From: an uncultured Fibrobacter sp.
GTDB taxonomy: Bacteria > Fibrobacterota > Fibrobacteria > Fibrobacterales > Fibrobacteraceae
Assembly (NCBI GenBank): GCA_937891805.1
Contig: CALATK010000013.1
Location: 4,027 to 68,026, forward strand
Length of the DNA: 64,000 bases
Reading direction: 5' to 3'
The notes beneath the pieces are model-generated. The model did not search any database. It was not told where the DNA came from and saw only the letters and a list, made by a program, of their open reading frames with translations. Below, one piece after another: positions 7,864 through 16,856 of this stretch (position 1 is the stretch's first letter; each line of letters begins with the position of its first letter). A program made the position numbers and the translations under genes.

Positions 7864-8769
7864 TTAATTCTTGATGCGGAGCCTTGCGTATTCGTACAGG
7901 CCTAAAGATAGGGCCACGGAGGCATTGTAGGAGTGTGCTTCGGGCATCATGGGAATCCGGAGCACGGCATCGCACTGTTTTTTCACGAAGGGCGGAAGTC
8001 CCACGTCTTCGCCGCCTACGGCAATGACCGCATGGTCTGCAAAGCCGAAACCTGCCAGGTTCGTCTCGGTGTCGGCGTCCAGGCCTAGAATCTGGTAACC
8101 CGCCAGTTTCAGTTCCCCGATGGCTCCTTCCAGGTTGTCGGGTCTGCAAATCCGCATTTTTTGAAGCGCTCCGGCAGAGGTTCGCTCTACGCTTGGCGTA
8201 ATTCCGCACATGCCTTTTGCGGGAATCATGAACAGGTCCACGCCCAGGGCGAGGCAGCTACGGATACAGGCTCCCAGGTTTCGCGGGTCTTCGATGTTGG
8301 TGGCTACGGCGATAAGCTTTCTTTCGCCGGTATCACGGGCGTTGAAAAATTCCTCCCGCACGTCTTCCCAGGCCAGCAGTTCCTTTTCGTTCATCAAGGC
8401 CACCACGCCCTGATTCGGTCGCGCATAAGAGTCCAAAATTTTAGAATCCACTTGTTGCACATGCACGTGGGCCTTTTTGGCCAGCTTCTGCAGGCTGTAG
8501 AGCTTGGGATTTTTGGACTGGTGCATGAACAGCACCCGATGGACCTTCAGGGGCTCGTTCTCGAGTAGGGCTTCTACTTCTTTAAGGCCTCCTACGGCTA
8601 CTTGAGGTGTAGCGTCCTTGTCGCCGATGGCCCGAACCACGTTTTCTGGGCGCGGGCGGTCGAAGCGGGGCTTGTCAAAACGAGGACGTGCCGTATTTGC
8701 CTGAGAAAAACGCCGTTCTTCTCCGAAGCTACGTCGTTCGAATTTCTTGTCGTTGTTTTCGAAACTCAT
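7864..8769 (-). CDS. SpoU/TrmH-family RNA 2'-O-ribose methyltransferase
   Basis: A 301-residue protein with a basic disordered start (1-45), a substrate-binding domain (about 55-130, with PNQGVVALM) and a knotted SPOUT catalytic domain. Motif 1 is NIEDPRNLGACIRS, motif 2 is AVGGEDVGLPP, and motif 3 is RIPMMPEAHSYNASVA, where the usual SLNVS reads SYNAS. The closest named relatives are RlmB (G2251 of 23S rRNA) and TrmH, but the target cannot be set from sequence. GAGAGG precedes ATG 8769, which lies only two bases after the stop of the upstream cyclo-ligase gene, so the genes form one operon. Confidence 0.88.
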   Translation of the reverse strand: MSFENNDKKFERRSFGEERRFSQANTARPRFDKPRFDRPRPENVVRAIGDKDATPQVAVGGLKEVEALLENEPLKVHRVLFMHQSKNPKLYSLQKLAKKAHVHVQQVDSKILDSYARPNQGVVALMNEKELLAWEDVREEFFNARDTGERKLIAVATNIEDPRNLGACIRSCLALGVDLFMIPAKGMCGITPSVERTSAGALQKMRICRPDNLEGAIGELKLAGYQILGLDADTETNLAGFGFADHAVIAVGGEDVGLPPFVKKQCDAVLRIPMMPEAHSYNASVALSLGLYEYARLRIKN

Positions 8770-8770
8770 A

Positions 8771-9355
8771 TCAGTACCTCTCTCTGCAGGCGATAACGGA
8801 ATTCATCTGGATGTCCGTCGGTTTCTGCTCTAGGGGTGTGTCGGAAATCTGTGCCGGGGTGGCAATACCCGCCTTGTAGGCGCTGGGGAACTTGGCCAGG
8901 TACCGGTCGTAGTAACCCTTGCCGTGGCCCTGCCTACTCCCGTCCCAGTTGAACTTTGTTCCTGGAACCAGGAATACGGTGATGGGACCTTCCCAGGGGG
9001 CGATTCCTTCGCGGGGTTCCATGATGCCGAAATGCCCCTGAACCAAATCTTTTTTCAAGTTCTCGATGGGGTAGAATTCCATGGTGGTTTCGCCCGTCAC
9101 CTTGGGCAGTAGAAGCCGGCCTTCCATGGAGAGTTCCTGCACGATGGGCAAAATATTGGGTTCTCCCTTGAGGGGGTAGAAGGCCGCCACTTTTCGGGCG
9201 TCCCGGTAGCCAGGAATCTGGTGGATTTCTACCCAGGGCTCCTTGATAATGGATTCTCCCGTCTTTTCATGGCGTTTCTTTTGGATCAGTTCAACGATGG
9301 CGCTGGAACTGAATATGAGAATGACAAGAAATGCAATAGCGATGGAGGCGGCCAT
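8771..9355 (-). CDS. 5-formyltetrahydrofolate cyclo-ligase family, membrane-anchored
   Basis: A 194-residue member of the 5-FTHF cyclo-ligase (methenyl-THF synthetase) family. The diagnostic C-terminal motif is LVPGTKFNWDGSRQGHGKGY, the nucleotide and substrate loop of this ATP-dependent folate-salvage enzyme. The AAFYPLKGEPN segment matches the family's N-terminal strand. Unusually, residues 1-24 form one hydrophobic helix followed by KKRHEK, which predicts a membrane anchor with the enzyme in the cytoplasm. The start is well supported by AGGAG before ATG 9355, placed next to the RNase D stop. The active-site lysine at the usual N-terminal place is not evident, so activity is likely but not certain. 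Confidence 0.8.
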   Translation of the reverse strand: MAASIAIAFLVILIFSSSAIVELIQKKRHEKTGESIIKEPWVEIHQIPGYRDARKVAAFYPLKGEPNILPIVQELSMEGRLLLPKVTGETTMEFYPIENLKKDLVQGHFGIMEPREGIAPWEGPITVFLVPGTKFNWDGSRQGHGKGYYDRYLAKFPSAYKAGIATPAQISDTPLEQKPTDIQMNSVIACRERY

Positions 9356-9358
9356 TGG

Positions 9359-10513
9359 TTATTCTCCTATCCTTTCGGCCTTGTCCAGGTGCTCTTGCAG
9401 AATCTGGTTCCACACTTTTTTTTGCCAGCCCAGCAGGTGGGCGTTTTCGTAGCGGGCTTCCCAGGGAGTGTCTCCTGGAACGGCAAGCCACACCAGTTGG
9501 TTCTTGTTGGCCACCAGGCATGTGTCCAGGTTCAGCTGTTCGGCCTTTTCGTCTCGCCAGAGCTTCAGGGCGGCCAGCAGTTCCGAATGGGGGATGACCG
9601 CAGGGGGAGCCGACCTGGGGAGCTTTTCGGGCCATTCGCCCTCGGGAGTGTCAATCGCCTGCTGAAGCATGGCCATGAAGGAATCCAGCCGTTCTTCCCT
9701 GAAATTCCGGGGGAGCCTGGGGAGCCTTTCTTGTTTCAGGTCTGGGTAATCCCGCATCACATGCCGGACAATGGAAAGCATGAGTTCGGCGGGCATGACC
9801 TTGTATGGAGGACGGTTCATAGTTTCGGCCTGTTTTTCGCGCCATTCCCAGACATGCTTCAGGATGTTCAGCCCCAGGGGCGGGAAAATGTTGGAACCGG
9901 GAATCCTCCAGGGGTCCTTTTTAGGGTGACCTTGTTCTTTGGAATGTTCTATTAGAGCGTCGCATTGCTCCATAAGCCATTGCAGGCGTCCAGTCTCTTG
10001 CAGTTTTCCGGCCAGGATGGCGCACAGCTCGTGCAGGTAAAAGGTGTCGTGGATGGCGTATTCGCACATTTCCAGAGGGAGAGGCCGTATGGACCAGTCC
10101 GCCCGCTGGTTCTCTTTTTTCAGTTCGTCGCCAAAGTACTTGCGGACAAGGTCGGCAAGTCCGAGGTGTTCCTCGCCCAGGAACTTGGAGGCCAGCATGG
10201 TGTCAAAAATTTTCTTGGGAGAAAAACCGAAGGTCTGCCACAAAAGCCGCAGGTCGTAGTCCGCTCCGTGAAAAATCAGGGTCTGCATGGCCCTGGCCTT
10301 GAAAAGACGGGAAATGTCTAGCCCGCAGAGTGGATCTATTATATAGTGATGGTCGCCGATGGTAATCTGTATCAGACAAAGTTTTGATTCGTAATGGTGC
10401 ATGGAGTCGGCTTCGGTATCTACCGCCGCCATGTCGTAGAGTTCCAGGTCGGCAAGCAGGTTTACGAGGCTTTCTTCGCTATCTACCAGTATGTATTTCT
10501 CGTCTTTGAGCAT
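9359..10513 (-). CDS. rnd: Ribonuclease D-like 3'-5' exonuclease
   Basis: A 384-residue DEDDy exonuclease. The catalytic acids sit in AAVDTEADS (about residues 34-42), FHGADYDLR (about 101) and the final YAIHDTFYLHEL motif with its Tyr. A C-terminal helical region resembles HRDC domains (about 205-290). The family trims 3' ends of tRNA and other structured RNAs in the cytoplasm. It is the first gene of the operon with the cyclo-ligase and SpoU methyltransferase, so tRNA maturation is a shared theme. ATG 10513 is used; an inverted-repeat element lies immediately upstream. Confidence 0.9.
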   Translation of the reverse strand: MLKDEKYILVDSEESLVNLLADLELYDMAAVDTEADSMHHYESKLCLIQITIGDHHYIIDPLCGLDISRLFKARAMQTLIFHGADYDLRLLWQTFGFSPKKIFDTMLASKFLGEEHLGLADLVRKYFGDELKKENQRADWSIRPLPLEMCEYAIHDTFYLHELCAILAGKLQETGRLQWLMEQCDALIEHSKEQGHPKKDPWRIPGSNIFPPLGLNILKHVWEWREKQAETMNRPPYKVMPAELMLSIVRHVMRDYPDLKQERLPRLPRNFREERLDSFMAMLQQAIDTPEGEWPEKLPRSAPPAVIPHSELLAALKLWRDEKAEQLNLDTCLVANKNQLVWLAVPGDTPWEARYENAHLLGWQKKVWNQILQEHLDKAERIGE

Positions 10514-10534
10514 TGCAGGGTGAAATGTAACAAA

Positions 10535-10696
10535 AGACCACCTCTAAAAATTCATTTTCAAAAATTTGGCTGCAACACACCGCGCAGTTTCGTCACTCAA
10601 AGTGGCAAAGACCTCCAGTATTCACCACTTTTCGTTCCTGCCTGCGCTCGGTTTCGCTCAAATTCTTTTTATCAAAGCAATTTTTAGAGGTGGCCT
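10535..10696. repeat. Inverted-repeat-bounded intergenic element (MITE-like)
   Basis: A 15-base sequence, CCACCTCTAAAAATT, at 10538-10552 is repeated perfectly as its reverse complement at 10679-10693. Allowing one mismatch the arms extend to 18 bases (10535-10552 and 10679-10696). About 126 bases of non-coding DNA lie between, with smaller inverted pieces such as AAAGTGG and CCACTTT. There is no ORF of useful size. It separates the divergent rnd and trpS genes and ends just before the trpS promoter. It could be a small non-autonomous mobile element or a long hairpin; no target-site duplication was found. Confidence 0.5.
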
Positions 10697-10722
10697 AATA
10701 AAAATATACTACCTTTGCGTTC

Positions 10723-11718
10723 ATGAAAAAGATTTCCCTTACGGGCATCAAGCCCACTGGCACTCCGCACCTGGGTAACTACCTGGGCGCCATCCGCCCC
10801 GCTCTTGAACTTTCCAAGACCTACGATACGGTCTATTTTATCGCCGACTACCACGCTTTGACCACCGTGCAGAACGGTGCCGAGATGCGGGCCAACATCT
10901 ACAAGATTGCGGCAACCTGGCTTGCCCTTGGCCTGAACCCGGAAGAAGGCCTGTTCTACAAGCAGAGCGACATTCCCGAAATTTTTGAACTCAGCTGGGC
11001 GCTTAGCTGCTTTACGCCGAAGGGCTTCATGAACCGCGCCCACGCTTACAAGGCGAAGGTCGAAGCGAACAATGCCGCCGGTGAAGATCCGGATGCCAAC
11101 GTGAACATGGGCCTCTACTGCTACCCGTGCCTGATGGACGCCGACATTTTGATGTTCAGCGCTGACATCGTGCCTGTGGGCAAGGACCAGAAGCAACACG
11201 TGGAATTCGCCCGCGATATCGCCATCAAGTTCAACAAACATTTTGGCGAAGATGTATTCACGATTCCGGAACCCGTGTTCCAGGAAACGACCGGTATCAT
11301 CCCGGGTCTTGACGGCCGCAAGATGAGCAAGTCTTACGACAACGTCATCGACATTTTCCTCGAGAGCAAGGCCCTCAAGAAGAAGATTGGCAAAATTGTG
11401 ACGAACTCCCAGGGCATCGAGGAACCGAAGGATCCCGATACCTGCAACGTATTTAAGTTGTACAAACTCTTCGCAACTCCGGAACAGATCGAGGCGCTTG
11501 CCGCCCGTTACCGCGCCGGTGGCATGGGCTGGGGACACGCCAAGCAGGAACTCCAGAACGTTCTTGAAGAACACTTGGGTGCTGCCCGCGAAAAGTACTT
11601 CTACTTGCTCTCCCACACCGAAGAAATCGACAAGATTCTTGCCTACGGTAAGGAGAAGGCTCGCGTGAAGTCTAAGGCCATGATGGAGAAGGTCCGTAGC
11701 TTGCTTGGCACGTATTAA
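10723..11718 (+). CDS. trpS: Tryptophanyl-tRNA synthetase
   Basis: A 331-residue class I aminoacyl-tRNA synthetase of normal TrpRS length. It charges tRNA-Trp in the cytoplasm. The N-terminal SLTGIKPTGTPHLGNYLG holds the HIGH-type signature, and GRKMSKSYDN is the KMSKS loop. DADILMFSADIVPVGKDQ is the conserved tryptophan-site and linker region. TATACT at 10705-10710 is a likely -10 box twelve bases before the ATG. The gene is monocistronic, with tRNA-Arg downstream. Confidence 0.96.
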   Translation: MKKISLTGIKPTGTPHLGNYLGAIRPALELSKTYDTVYFIADYHALTTVQNGAEMRANIYKIAATWLALGLNPEEGLFYKQSDIPEIFELSWALSCFTPKGFMNRAHAYKAKVEANNAAGEDPDANVNMGLYCYPCLMDADILMFSADIVPVGKDQKQHVEFARDIAIKFNKHFGEDVFTIPEPVFQETTGIIPGLDGRKMSKSYDNVIDIFLESKALKKKIGKIVTNSQGIEEPKDPDTCNVFKLYKLFATPEQIEALAARYRAGGMGWGHAKQELQNVLEEHLGAAREKYFYLLSHTEEIDKILAYGKEKARVKSKAMMEKVRSLLGTY

Positions 11719-11740
11719 TAACCGCTCGGGCCATATAAGA

Positions 11741-11768
11741 TTGCAAAGGCTTATTTTTTTTATATATT
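11741..11768 (+). promoter_or_regulatory. Promoter of tRNA-Arg
   Basis: TTGCAA at 11741-11746 and TATATT at 11763-11768 are separated by 16 bases, and the mature tRNA begins 12 bases further on. This is a clear sigma-70-type arrangement. It serves as a reference for the TATATT box seen before many protein genes in this window. Confidence 0.6.
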
Positions 11769-11780
11769 TGTCCCGCTATT

Positions 11781-11853
11781 GCCTGGATAGTTCAGCTGGA
11801 TAGAACGGGTCCCTCCTAAGGATCAAACTCGCGTTCGAATCGCGATCCGGGTA
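11781..11853 (+). tRNA. tRNA-Arg (anticodon CCT)
   Basis: The cloverleaf folds well. The acceptor arm GCCTGGA pairs with TCCGGGT, with two G-U pairs. The D arm is GTTC/GAAC. The anticodon stem GGTCC/GGATC carries loop CTCCTAA, giving anticodon CCT for codon AGG. The T arm TCGCG/CGCGA has a TTCGAAT loop. The discriminator is A, and CCA is not encoded. Confidence 0.95.
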
Positions 11854-11855
11854 TA

Positions 11856-11886
11856 GAAAAGGCTCCGAGGAAACTCGGGGCCTTTT
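11856..11886. terminator. Bidirectional terminator between tRNA-Arg and nuoN
   Basis: AAAAGGCTCCGAG and CTCGGGGCCTTTT form a hairpin with an AAA-type loop and T-runs on both strands. It can end the tRNA transcript on the plus strand and the long nuo operon on the minus strand, whose last gene stops at 11889. Confidence 0.8.
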
Positions 11887-11888
11887 GC

Positions 11889-13325
11889 TTATAAACCGCT
11901 GAATCCCATGAAGATATTGTCGCTGAGGAAGGGGAGGAATCCGAGAACCACCACCGCGCAAGACAGCAAGATGATGACGCCACGTTGCCTGCGGGTAAGG
12001 CGCAGAGGGTTCAGGTGTCCGTCGGGTTCATCGACCCAGGCACTCTTGACCAGTTGCAGGTAGTAGAACAGGGCGAGCACGTTGTTCAGCACCGCAAAGG
12101 CGATAAGCATGTAATGCCCGGTAGTGGCCCCGCTGAAGAACAGGTGGAACTTGCCGAAGAACCCTGCAAGGGGAGGAATTCCCGCCAAGCTGAACATGGA
12201 AATGGCCAGTGCAATGGCAAGGCTCGGGTTCTGCTTGGAAAGCCCCCGCAGGGAGTCAAAGATCTCTTCCCGGTGGTGACCGATAATGCCGAACACGAAG
12301 AAGGCCAGGTAGTTGGACACCGCATACACGAACAGGTAGTAGATGATGGCGGTTTTCGCCATGGCGGCTGTACCGAGGAGGGCCACCATGATATAGCCCG
12401 CCTGGGCGATGGAACTGTAGGCCATGAACCGGCGGAGCCTGTACTGCCTTAGCGCACCCAGGTTACCTACAAAGAGGGTGACGCCAGCAAGTAGAGCGAT
12501 GAGGGGGGCAATCTGCTCCTGCACAGGGGCAAGAGGCCCATAGACCAGCACCACTAGGAATGCGATGGCAGTAGCCTTGGAGGTCACGGAAAGCACCGCC
12601 GTCACCGGCGTGGGAGCGCCTTCGTAAACGTCGGGAGCCCAGGTGTAGAAGGGGAACAGGGTGAGCTTGAAACCGATACCGCAGAACAGGAACAGCACCG
12701 CAATCCACAAAAGCGGGGAAGTCCCGGCGGCCACGGCACTTTGGATGGCGTCGAAATGCAGGCTCCCGGCAAAACCGTAGAGGTAGCTGAAGCCGAACAG
12801 TTCGAAGGCGGTGGCCACGGACCCCATCAAGATGTACTTGGTGGCGGCCTCGGAACCTAGCTGGTCCCGCTTGTTCCAGGCGGTGAGGGCGTACATGGGA
12901 ATAGTGGCGATTTCAAGACCCAAGAAGAAGGTGATGGTGTCGCAGGCGCTCACTACCGTCACGCCGCCGAAGGTGGCAAAGGCGATAGCCCCGATGAATT
13001 CCGCAATCTGGTGCATTTGGGGCTTGCCGGCGGCGGCATGCATAAAGTAGTCCTTGGAAAACCACATGCCGAGAATGGCGGAAACCACCAGTACTTCGCG
13101 CATGAACACGCCAAAGTCATCTACGCGCCAGTTGCAGATAAAGAACCGGCCCTCGCCTCCAGCCAGCGGGATAAAGTTCAGCAGCATGAAGATGAGCAGG
13201 AACCCGATGTTGGCGATACGCCAGGGAACGTTGGATTTGGCGTCGCAGAAAAGCCTGCTCCCGATGACAATGAAGGGGAACAGCAGCAATAGCAAGTCGG
13301 GGATGATAAAGTTAGGTATGGACAT
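11889..13325 (-). CDS. nuoN: NADH-quinone oxidoreductase subunit N
   Basis: A 478-residue polytopic membrane protein of the antiporter-like family that forms proton channels in the membrane arm of Complex I. Hallmarks are the mid-membrane segments FKLTLFPFYTWAPDVYEGAP, with its channel lysine and the NuoN-type APDVYEGAPTPV motif, and YSSIAQAGYIM. About 14 hydrophobic helices are visible. It is the last gene of the operon, separated from nuoM by 60 bases that contain only short ttcgg/ttcag repeats; the other nuo genes overlap or nearly touch. Confidence 0.95.
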   Translation of the reverse strand: MSIPNFIIPDLLLLLFPFIVIGSRLFCDAKSNVPWRIANIGFLLIFMLLNFIPLAGGEGRFFICNWRVDDFGVFMREVLVVSAILGMWFSKDYFMHAAAGKPQMHQIAEFIGAIAFATFGGVTVVSACDTITFFLGLEIATIPMYALTAWNKRDQLGSEAATKYILMGSVATAFELFGFSYLYGFAGSLHFDAIQSAVAAGTSPLLWIAVLFLFCGIGFKLTLFPFYTWAPDVYEGAPTPVTAVLSVTSKATAIAFLVVLVYGPLAPVQEQIAPLIALLAGVTLFVGNLGALRQYRLRRFMAYSSIAQAGYIMVALLGTAAMAKTAIIYYLFVYAVSNYLAFFVFGIIGHHREEIFDSLRGLSKQNPSLAIALAISMFSLAGIPPLAGFFGKFHLFFSGATTGHYMLIAFAVLNNVLALFYYLQLVKSAWVDEPDGHLNPLRLTRRQRGVIILLSCAVVVLGFLPFLSDNIFMGFSGL

Positions 13326-13385
13326 AATAATTCGGAGTTCAGAATTCGGATTTCGGAATTAGTGATGAAATTTTAAACCTCATAT

Positions 13386-14900
13386 CTAAAACCTATTAAA
13401 TATAGGCGCGATGCTCAGGTCAAGCATGTCGGCAAAAGGCCCGGGGAAAATACCGATCAACAGCAGGCAGAAAACCAGCACCACGATGACCAGCTTTTCG
13501 CGGAAGCAACCGTCGGTAAGCGTCTGGAACTTGGCGGGCATGGGGCCGTGGAGCATACGGTTGGCCGTCTGCAGGATATACACCGCCGTGGTGGTGATGG
13601 AAAGGATGGCAAGGACGGTGACGATACGGGTGAGGGTAGAATCCTGCTGGAATGCCCCGATAAAGATGGTGCTTTCGGCAATGAACCCGCTGAAACCGGG
13701 CAGGCCAAGGCCCGCAAAGCCCGCAATCACAAAACCGACACCCAGGAAAGGCATCTTTTTCATGATGCCGCCCATTTCTGTGATGTCGCGGGTATGGGTG
13801 CGCTCATAAATCATGCCGATGGTGGCGAAGAAGAGCCCCGTCAAGAACCCGTGGGAAATCATCTGGAGGCTAGCACCCCGCAGGCCCACCGGTGTGAGAG
13901 CCGCAAGGCCCAAGAAGATAAGGCCCAGGTGGCTGATGGAACTGTAGGCGGTAATGTACTTGAGGTCCTTGTGGCGTATGGCGATAAAGGGGCCGAGCAC
14001 CACGTTGAAGATGAGCAGGGCCACCACGTAGGGGAGCCAAATCTTGGCGGCTTCGGGCATGAGGACAACCTCTACAAGTCCCGTCGCAAGCGCACAGATG
14101 AGTGTCTTTTTCGGTGTGACGCCTGCCGCCAGCATAGAAACGGCGGTAGGGGCTGCGGAGTGGCCGTCGGGGCTCCAGAAGTGGAAGGGGAACAGGGAAG
14201 AACTGACCGCAAAGCCCATGAACATCAGTGGGAATGCCCACATCTGGAAATCCATGGGGAGAGTCACCTTTGAAATTTCCATGAGGCTCCAGCTGCCCGT
14301 GCCGCTTTCGAAGTAGAGCCCGAACAGGGTGGCAAGAATCATGGAAGAACCGAAGGCGAGGGTCAAGGTCAGTTTTTTGCCGCCGTAATCCCTGCGGCCG
14401 CTTCCATAGCAGGCAATCATCAGGTACATGCACAGGGCTTCCATCTCGTAGAACACGAAGAACAGCACCAAATCGAAACTCATGTACACGCCATAGACAC
14501 TTGTGGCCAAAAGCTGGATCAGGGCGAAGAACACCTTCTGGTTACCCTTGATTTTGTAGCTTACCAGCACGCCCGCCCAAACGATAAAGGCGGTGAGGGC
14601 AAGGAGCAGCATGTTGAGGCCGTCGGCCCCTACGATATAGTGGGCGTTGAAAGCGCTGAGCCAGGGAATGTCGGTAAAGAACCGTAGCGCAAAGGGAGCG
14701 GAGGCCGGGTCGGCAGGGGCTGCACCCAGGGCGAAAACGCGGTAGGTAAGCACGCATACAATAAGGAGCACAAAACTGACGGAAACCGTATGGACCGTCC
14801 GGAGCGCACGTTCGCAGGTGGAGGGAATCGGGATGCAGGCAAGCACCGTCAAAAGGGGAATGACCCAAATCAGATTGAATAGTAACGTTTCCATAAGCAC
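13386..14900 (-). CDS. nuoM: NADH-quinone oxidoreductase subunit M
   Basis: A 504-residue antiporter-like Complex I subunit. The conserved proton-path segments are present: MSFDLVLFFVFYEMEALCMY with its TM5 glutamate, PFHFWSPDGHSAAPTAVSM, and AYSSISHLG. It pumps protons in the inner membrane next to NuoL and NuoN. The start lies one base before the nuoL stop codon, consistent with tight coupling. Confidence 0.95.
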   Translation of the reverse strand: MLMETLLFNLIWVIPLLTVLACIPIPSTCERALRTVHTVSVSFVLLIVCVLTYRVFALGAAPADPASAPFALRFFTDIPWLSAFNAHYIVGADGLNMLLLALTAFIVWAGVLVSYKIKGNQKVFFALIQLLATSVYGVYMSFDLVLFFVFYEMEALCMYLMIACYGSGRRDYGGKKLTLTLAFGSSMILATLFGLYFESGTGSWSLMEISKVTLPMDFQMWAFPLMFMGFAVSSSLFPFHFWSPDGHSAAPTAVSMLAAGVTPKKTLICALATGLVEVVLMPEAAKIWLPYVVALLIFNVVLGPFIAIRHKDLKYITAYSSISHLGLIFLGLAALTPVGLRGASLQMISHGFLTGLFFATIGMIYERTHTRDITEMGGIMKKMPFLGVGFVIAGFAGLGLPGFSGFIAESTIFIGAFQQDSTLTRIVTVLAILSITTTAVYILQTANRMLHGPMPAKFQTLTDGCFREKLVIVVLVFCLLLIGIFPGPFADMLDLSIAPIFNRF

Positions 14901-16856
14901 CTACAGGGGTAGCCCTCCGATGAAGCGCCAGAGCAGAAGTCCGACGATAAGGGTTCCGAGGTAAAAGGGAAGGTAGCCCGCCTGGGCGGTGCGTACCAGG
15001 TCGCCCAGCTTGTGGGTGAACCAGACCGTAAAGGCGAGGATTCCTTCGATAATGTAGTCCTGGATAAAGCGGGCCGTGGCGGCCACACCTCCGAAAATGA
15101 ACTGCCGCACCACGGCGTAGTAGATTTCGTCGAAGTAGAACTTGTGGTAGATGACCTTGTAAATGCGACTGCGGTTGGTATCGTCCAGGGCCCGGTCAAT
15201 GTTGGATTTGGGCCGCCCGTAGAAGAACCAGGCGAGGGCAAGGGCCACCACCGCAACGGCCACGGCTACCACGGGAATCCAGCTTGCGTGGGAAAGTTTT
15301 ACCAAGGTGGGAACGTGGAGTTTTCCGACCACGAAGAACTTCTCGAAAATGCCCTTGCCCAAGAGACCGCTCAAGAGTGCCGGCACGGCAAGGACCACGA
15401 TGGGAAGCGTCATGGCAAAGTCTTCGTGGACATGTCCCGCCTTGACGCCTTCGTGACGGGGCGCTCCGTGGAAGGCCAAGAAGAACAGCCTGAACATGTA
15501 GAAGGTGGTAAGCCCGCTGGTCAGGAGGGCTAGGCCGAACACCACGTAGTGGTGGCTCTGGAATGCCGCCAGAATGATTTCGTCCTTGGAGAAGAATCCG
15601 GAGAAGGGCGGAATGCCGGAAATGGCGAGAACGGAAATAAGGCAGCACCAGTAGGTCCAGGGCATTTTCTTGCGGAGGCCGCCCATGGCGTCCAAATCGT
15701 TGGTATGGACCTGGTGGATGAGGGAGCCTGCAATCAGGAACAGGCTGCACTTGAAGAAGGCATGGGTAAAGATGTGGAAGGTGGAGGCCGTCCAGCCCGT
15801 TGCCACCACCACCTGGCCGATCTTGCAGACGCCCAGGGCAAACATCATGTAGCCCAGCTGCGAAAGGGTGGAGTAGGCGAGAATCCGTTTGATGTCTTTC
15901 TGGGTGCAGGCGATGACCGCCGCAAAGACCATGGTGAAGGCCCCTACCACCATAATCAGCTTCAAGGTGTTGTCGCAGATGGCGAAGAAGGGGAAAAGCC
16001 TTGCCACCAGATAGACTCCCGCCACCACCATGGTGGCGCTGTGGATGATGGAACTGACCGGGGTCGGGCCTTCCATGGCGTTAGGTAGCCAGATATGCAT
16101 GGGGAACATGGCGGATTTTCCCCAGCCGCCGGTGAAAATCATCACGGAACCCAGCACCAGGGCCTCTGCCTTGGTAACGGTGCAAATCCCGAGGTTGATG
16201 GTCTCGCCCTTGAAGGCGTGGAGGCTCAAGTCGTTCAGGGTAGAAAAGTCGAAACTGCCTACCACGTAGCTTACCAGCACGATGCCGAACAAGAAGAAGC
16301 TGTCGGCAAAGCGGGTGAGGATAAAGGCCTGCTTGGAGGCACTTACCGCCGAGGGCTTGTGGTACCAGAACCCGATGAGCAGGTAGCTGGAAACGCCCAC
16401 CAGTTCCCAGAAGATGAACATCTGGAAAAGGTTGGTGGCGGCCACCAGGCCAAGCATGCTGAAGCTGAACAGGGAAAGCAGGCTGAAGAACCGCCCTGCG
16501 GAAGGATCTTCCCGCATGTAGCCCACGCTGTAGATGTTCACCATGAAACTGATGAAGGTCACTACCACAAGCATCATCAGCGAAAGCGGGTCGATGAGCA
16601 TGCCGATGGTGGCGGCGAGGTTTCCTGCAAAGGTGAGGAAGTCGTGCTGGAAAAGGACGGTCTTGTTCGGGGCGAAATCCGAGGTGAAGTAATGCAGGGC
16701 CAAGGTGGCCGCACACACGAAAGCAATGCCGTTACAGGCGATGGCGAGAGCCGCTGCCGCCTTGTGGCACTTGTTGCCCAGGAACAGTCCGTTCACCACG
16801 AAGGTGAGCAGGGGCAATGCCAGAATCAAATAACCGAGGGTCATATCGTTAATCAT
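14901..16856 (-). CDS. nuoL: NADH-quinone oxidoreductase subunit L
   Basis: A 651-residue subunit that caps the membrane arm of Complex I. It has the family motifs LFQMFIFWELVGVSSYLLIG (TM5 glutamate), MFPMHIWLPNAMEGPTPVSS and AYSTLSQLGYMM. A C-terminal region after about 520 corresponds to the long lateral helix. It belongs to the same transcription unit as nuoK and overlaps that gene by a few bases at its start. Confidence 0.96.
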   Translation of the reverse strand: MINDMTLGYLILALPLLTFVVNGLFLGNKCHKAAAALAIACNGIAFVCAATLALHYFTSDFAPNKTVLFQHDFLTFAGNLAATIGMLIDPLSLMMLVVVTFISFMVNIYSVGYMREDPSAGRFFSLLSLFSFSMLGLVAATNLFQMFIFWELVGVSSYLLIGFWYHKPSAVSASKQAFILTRFADSFFLFGIVLVSYVVGSFDFSTLNDLSLHAFKGETINLGICTVTKAEALVLGSVMIFTGGWGKSAMFPMHIWLPNAMEGPTPVSSIIHSATMVVAGVYLVARLFPFFAICDNTLKLIMVVGAFTMVFAAVIACTQKDIKRILAYSTLSQLGYMMFALGVCKIGQVVVATGWTASTFHIFTHAFFKCSLFLIAGSLIHQVHTNDLDAMGGLRKKMPWTYWCCLISVLAISGIPPFSGFFSKDEIILAAFQSHHYVVFGLALLTSGLTTFYMFRLFFLAFHGAPRHEGVKAGHVHEDFAMTLPIVVLAVPALLSGLLGKGIFEKFFVVGKLHVPTLVKLSHASWIPVVAVAVAVVALALAWFFYGRPKSNIDRALDDTNRSRIYKVIYHKFYFDEIYYAVVRQFIFGGVAATARFIQDYIIEGILAFTVWFTHKLGDLVRTAQAGYLPFYLGTLIVGLLLWRFIGGLPL

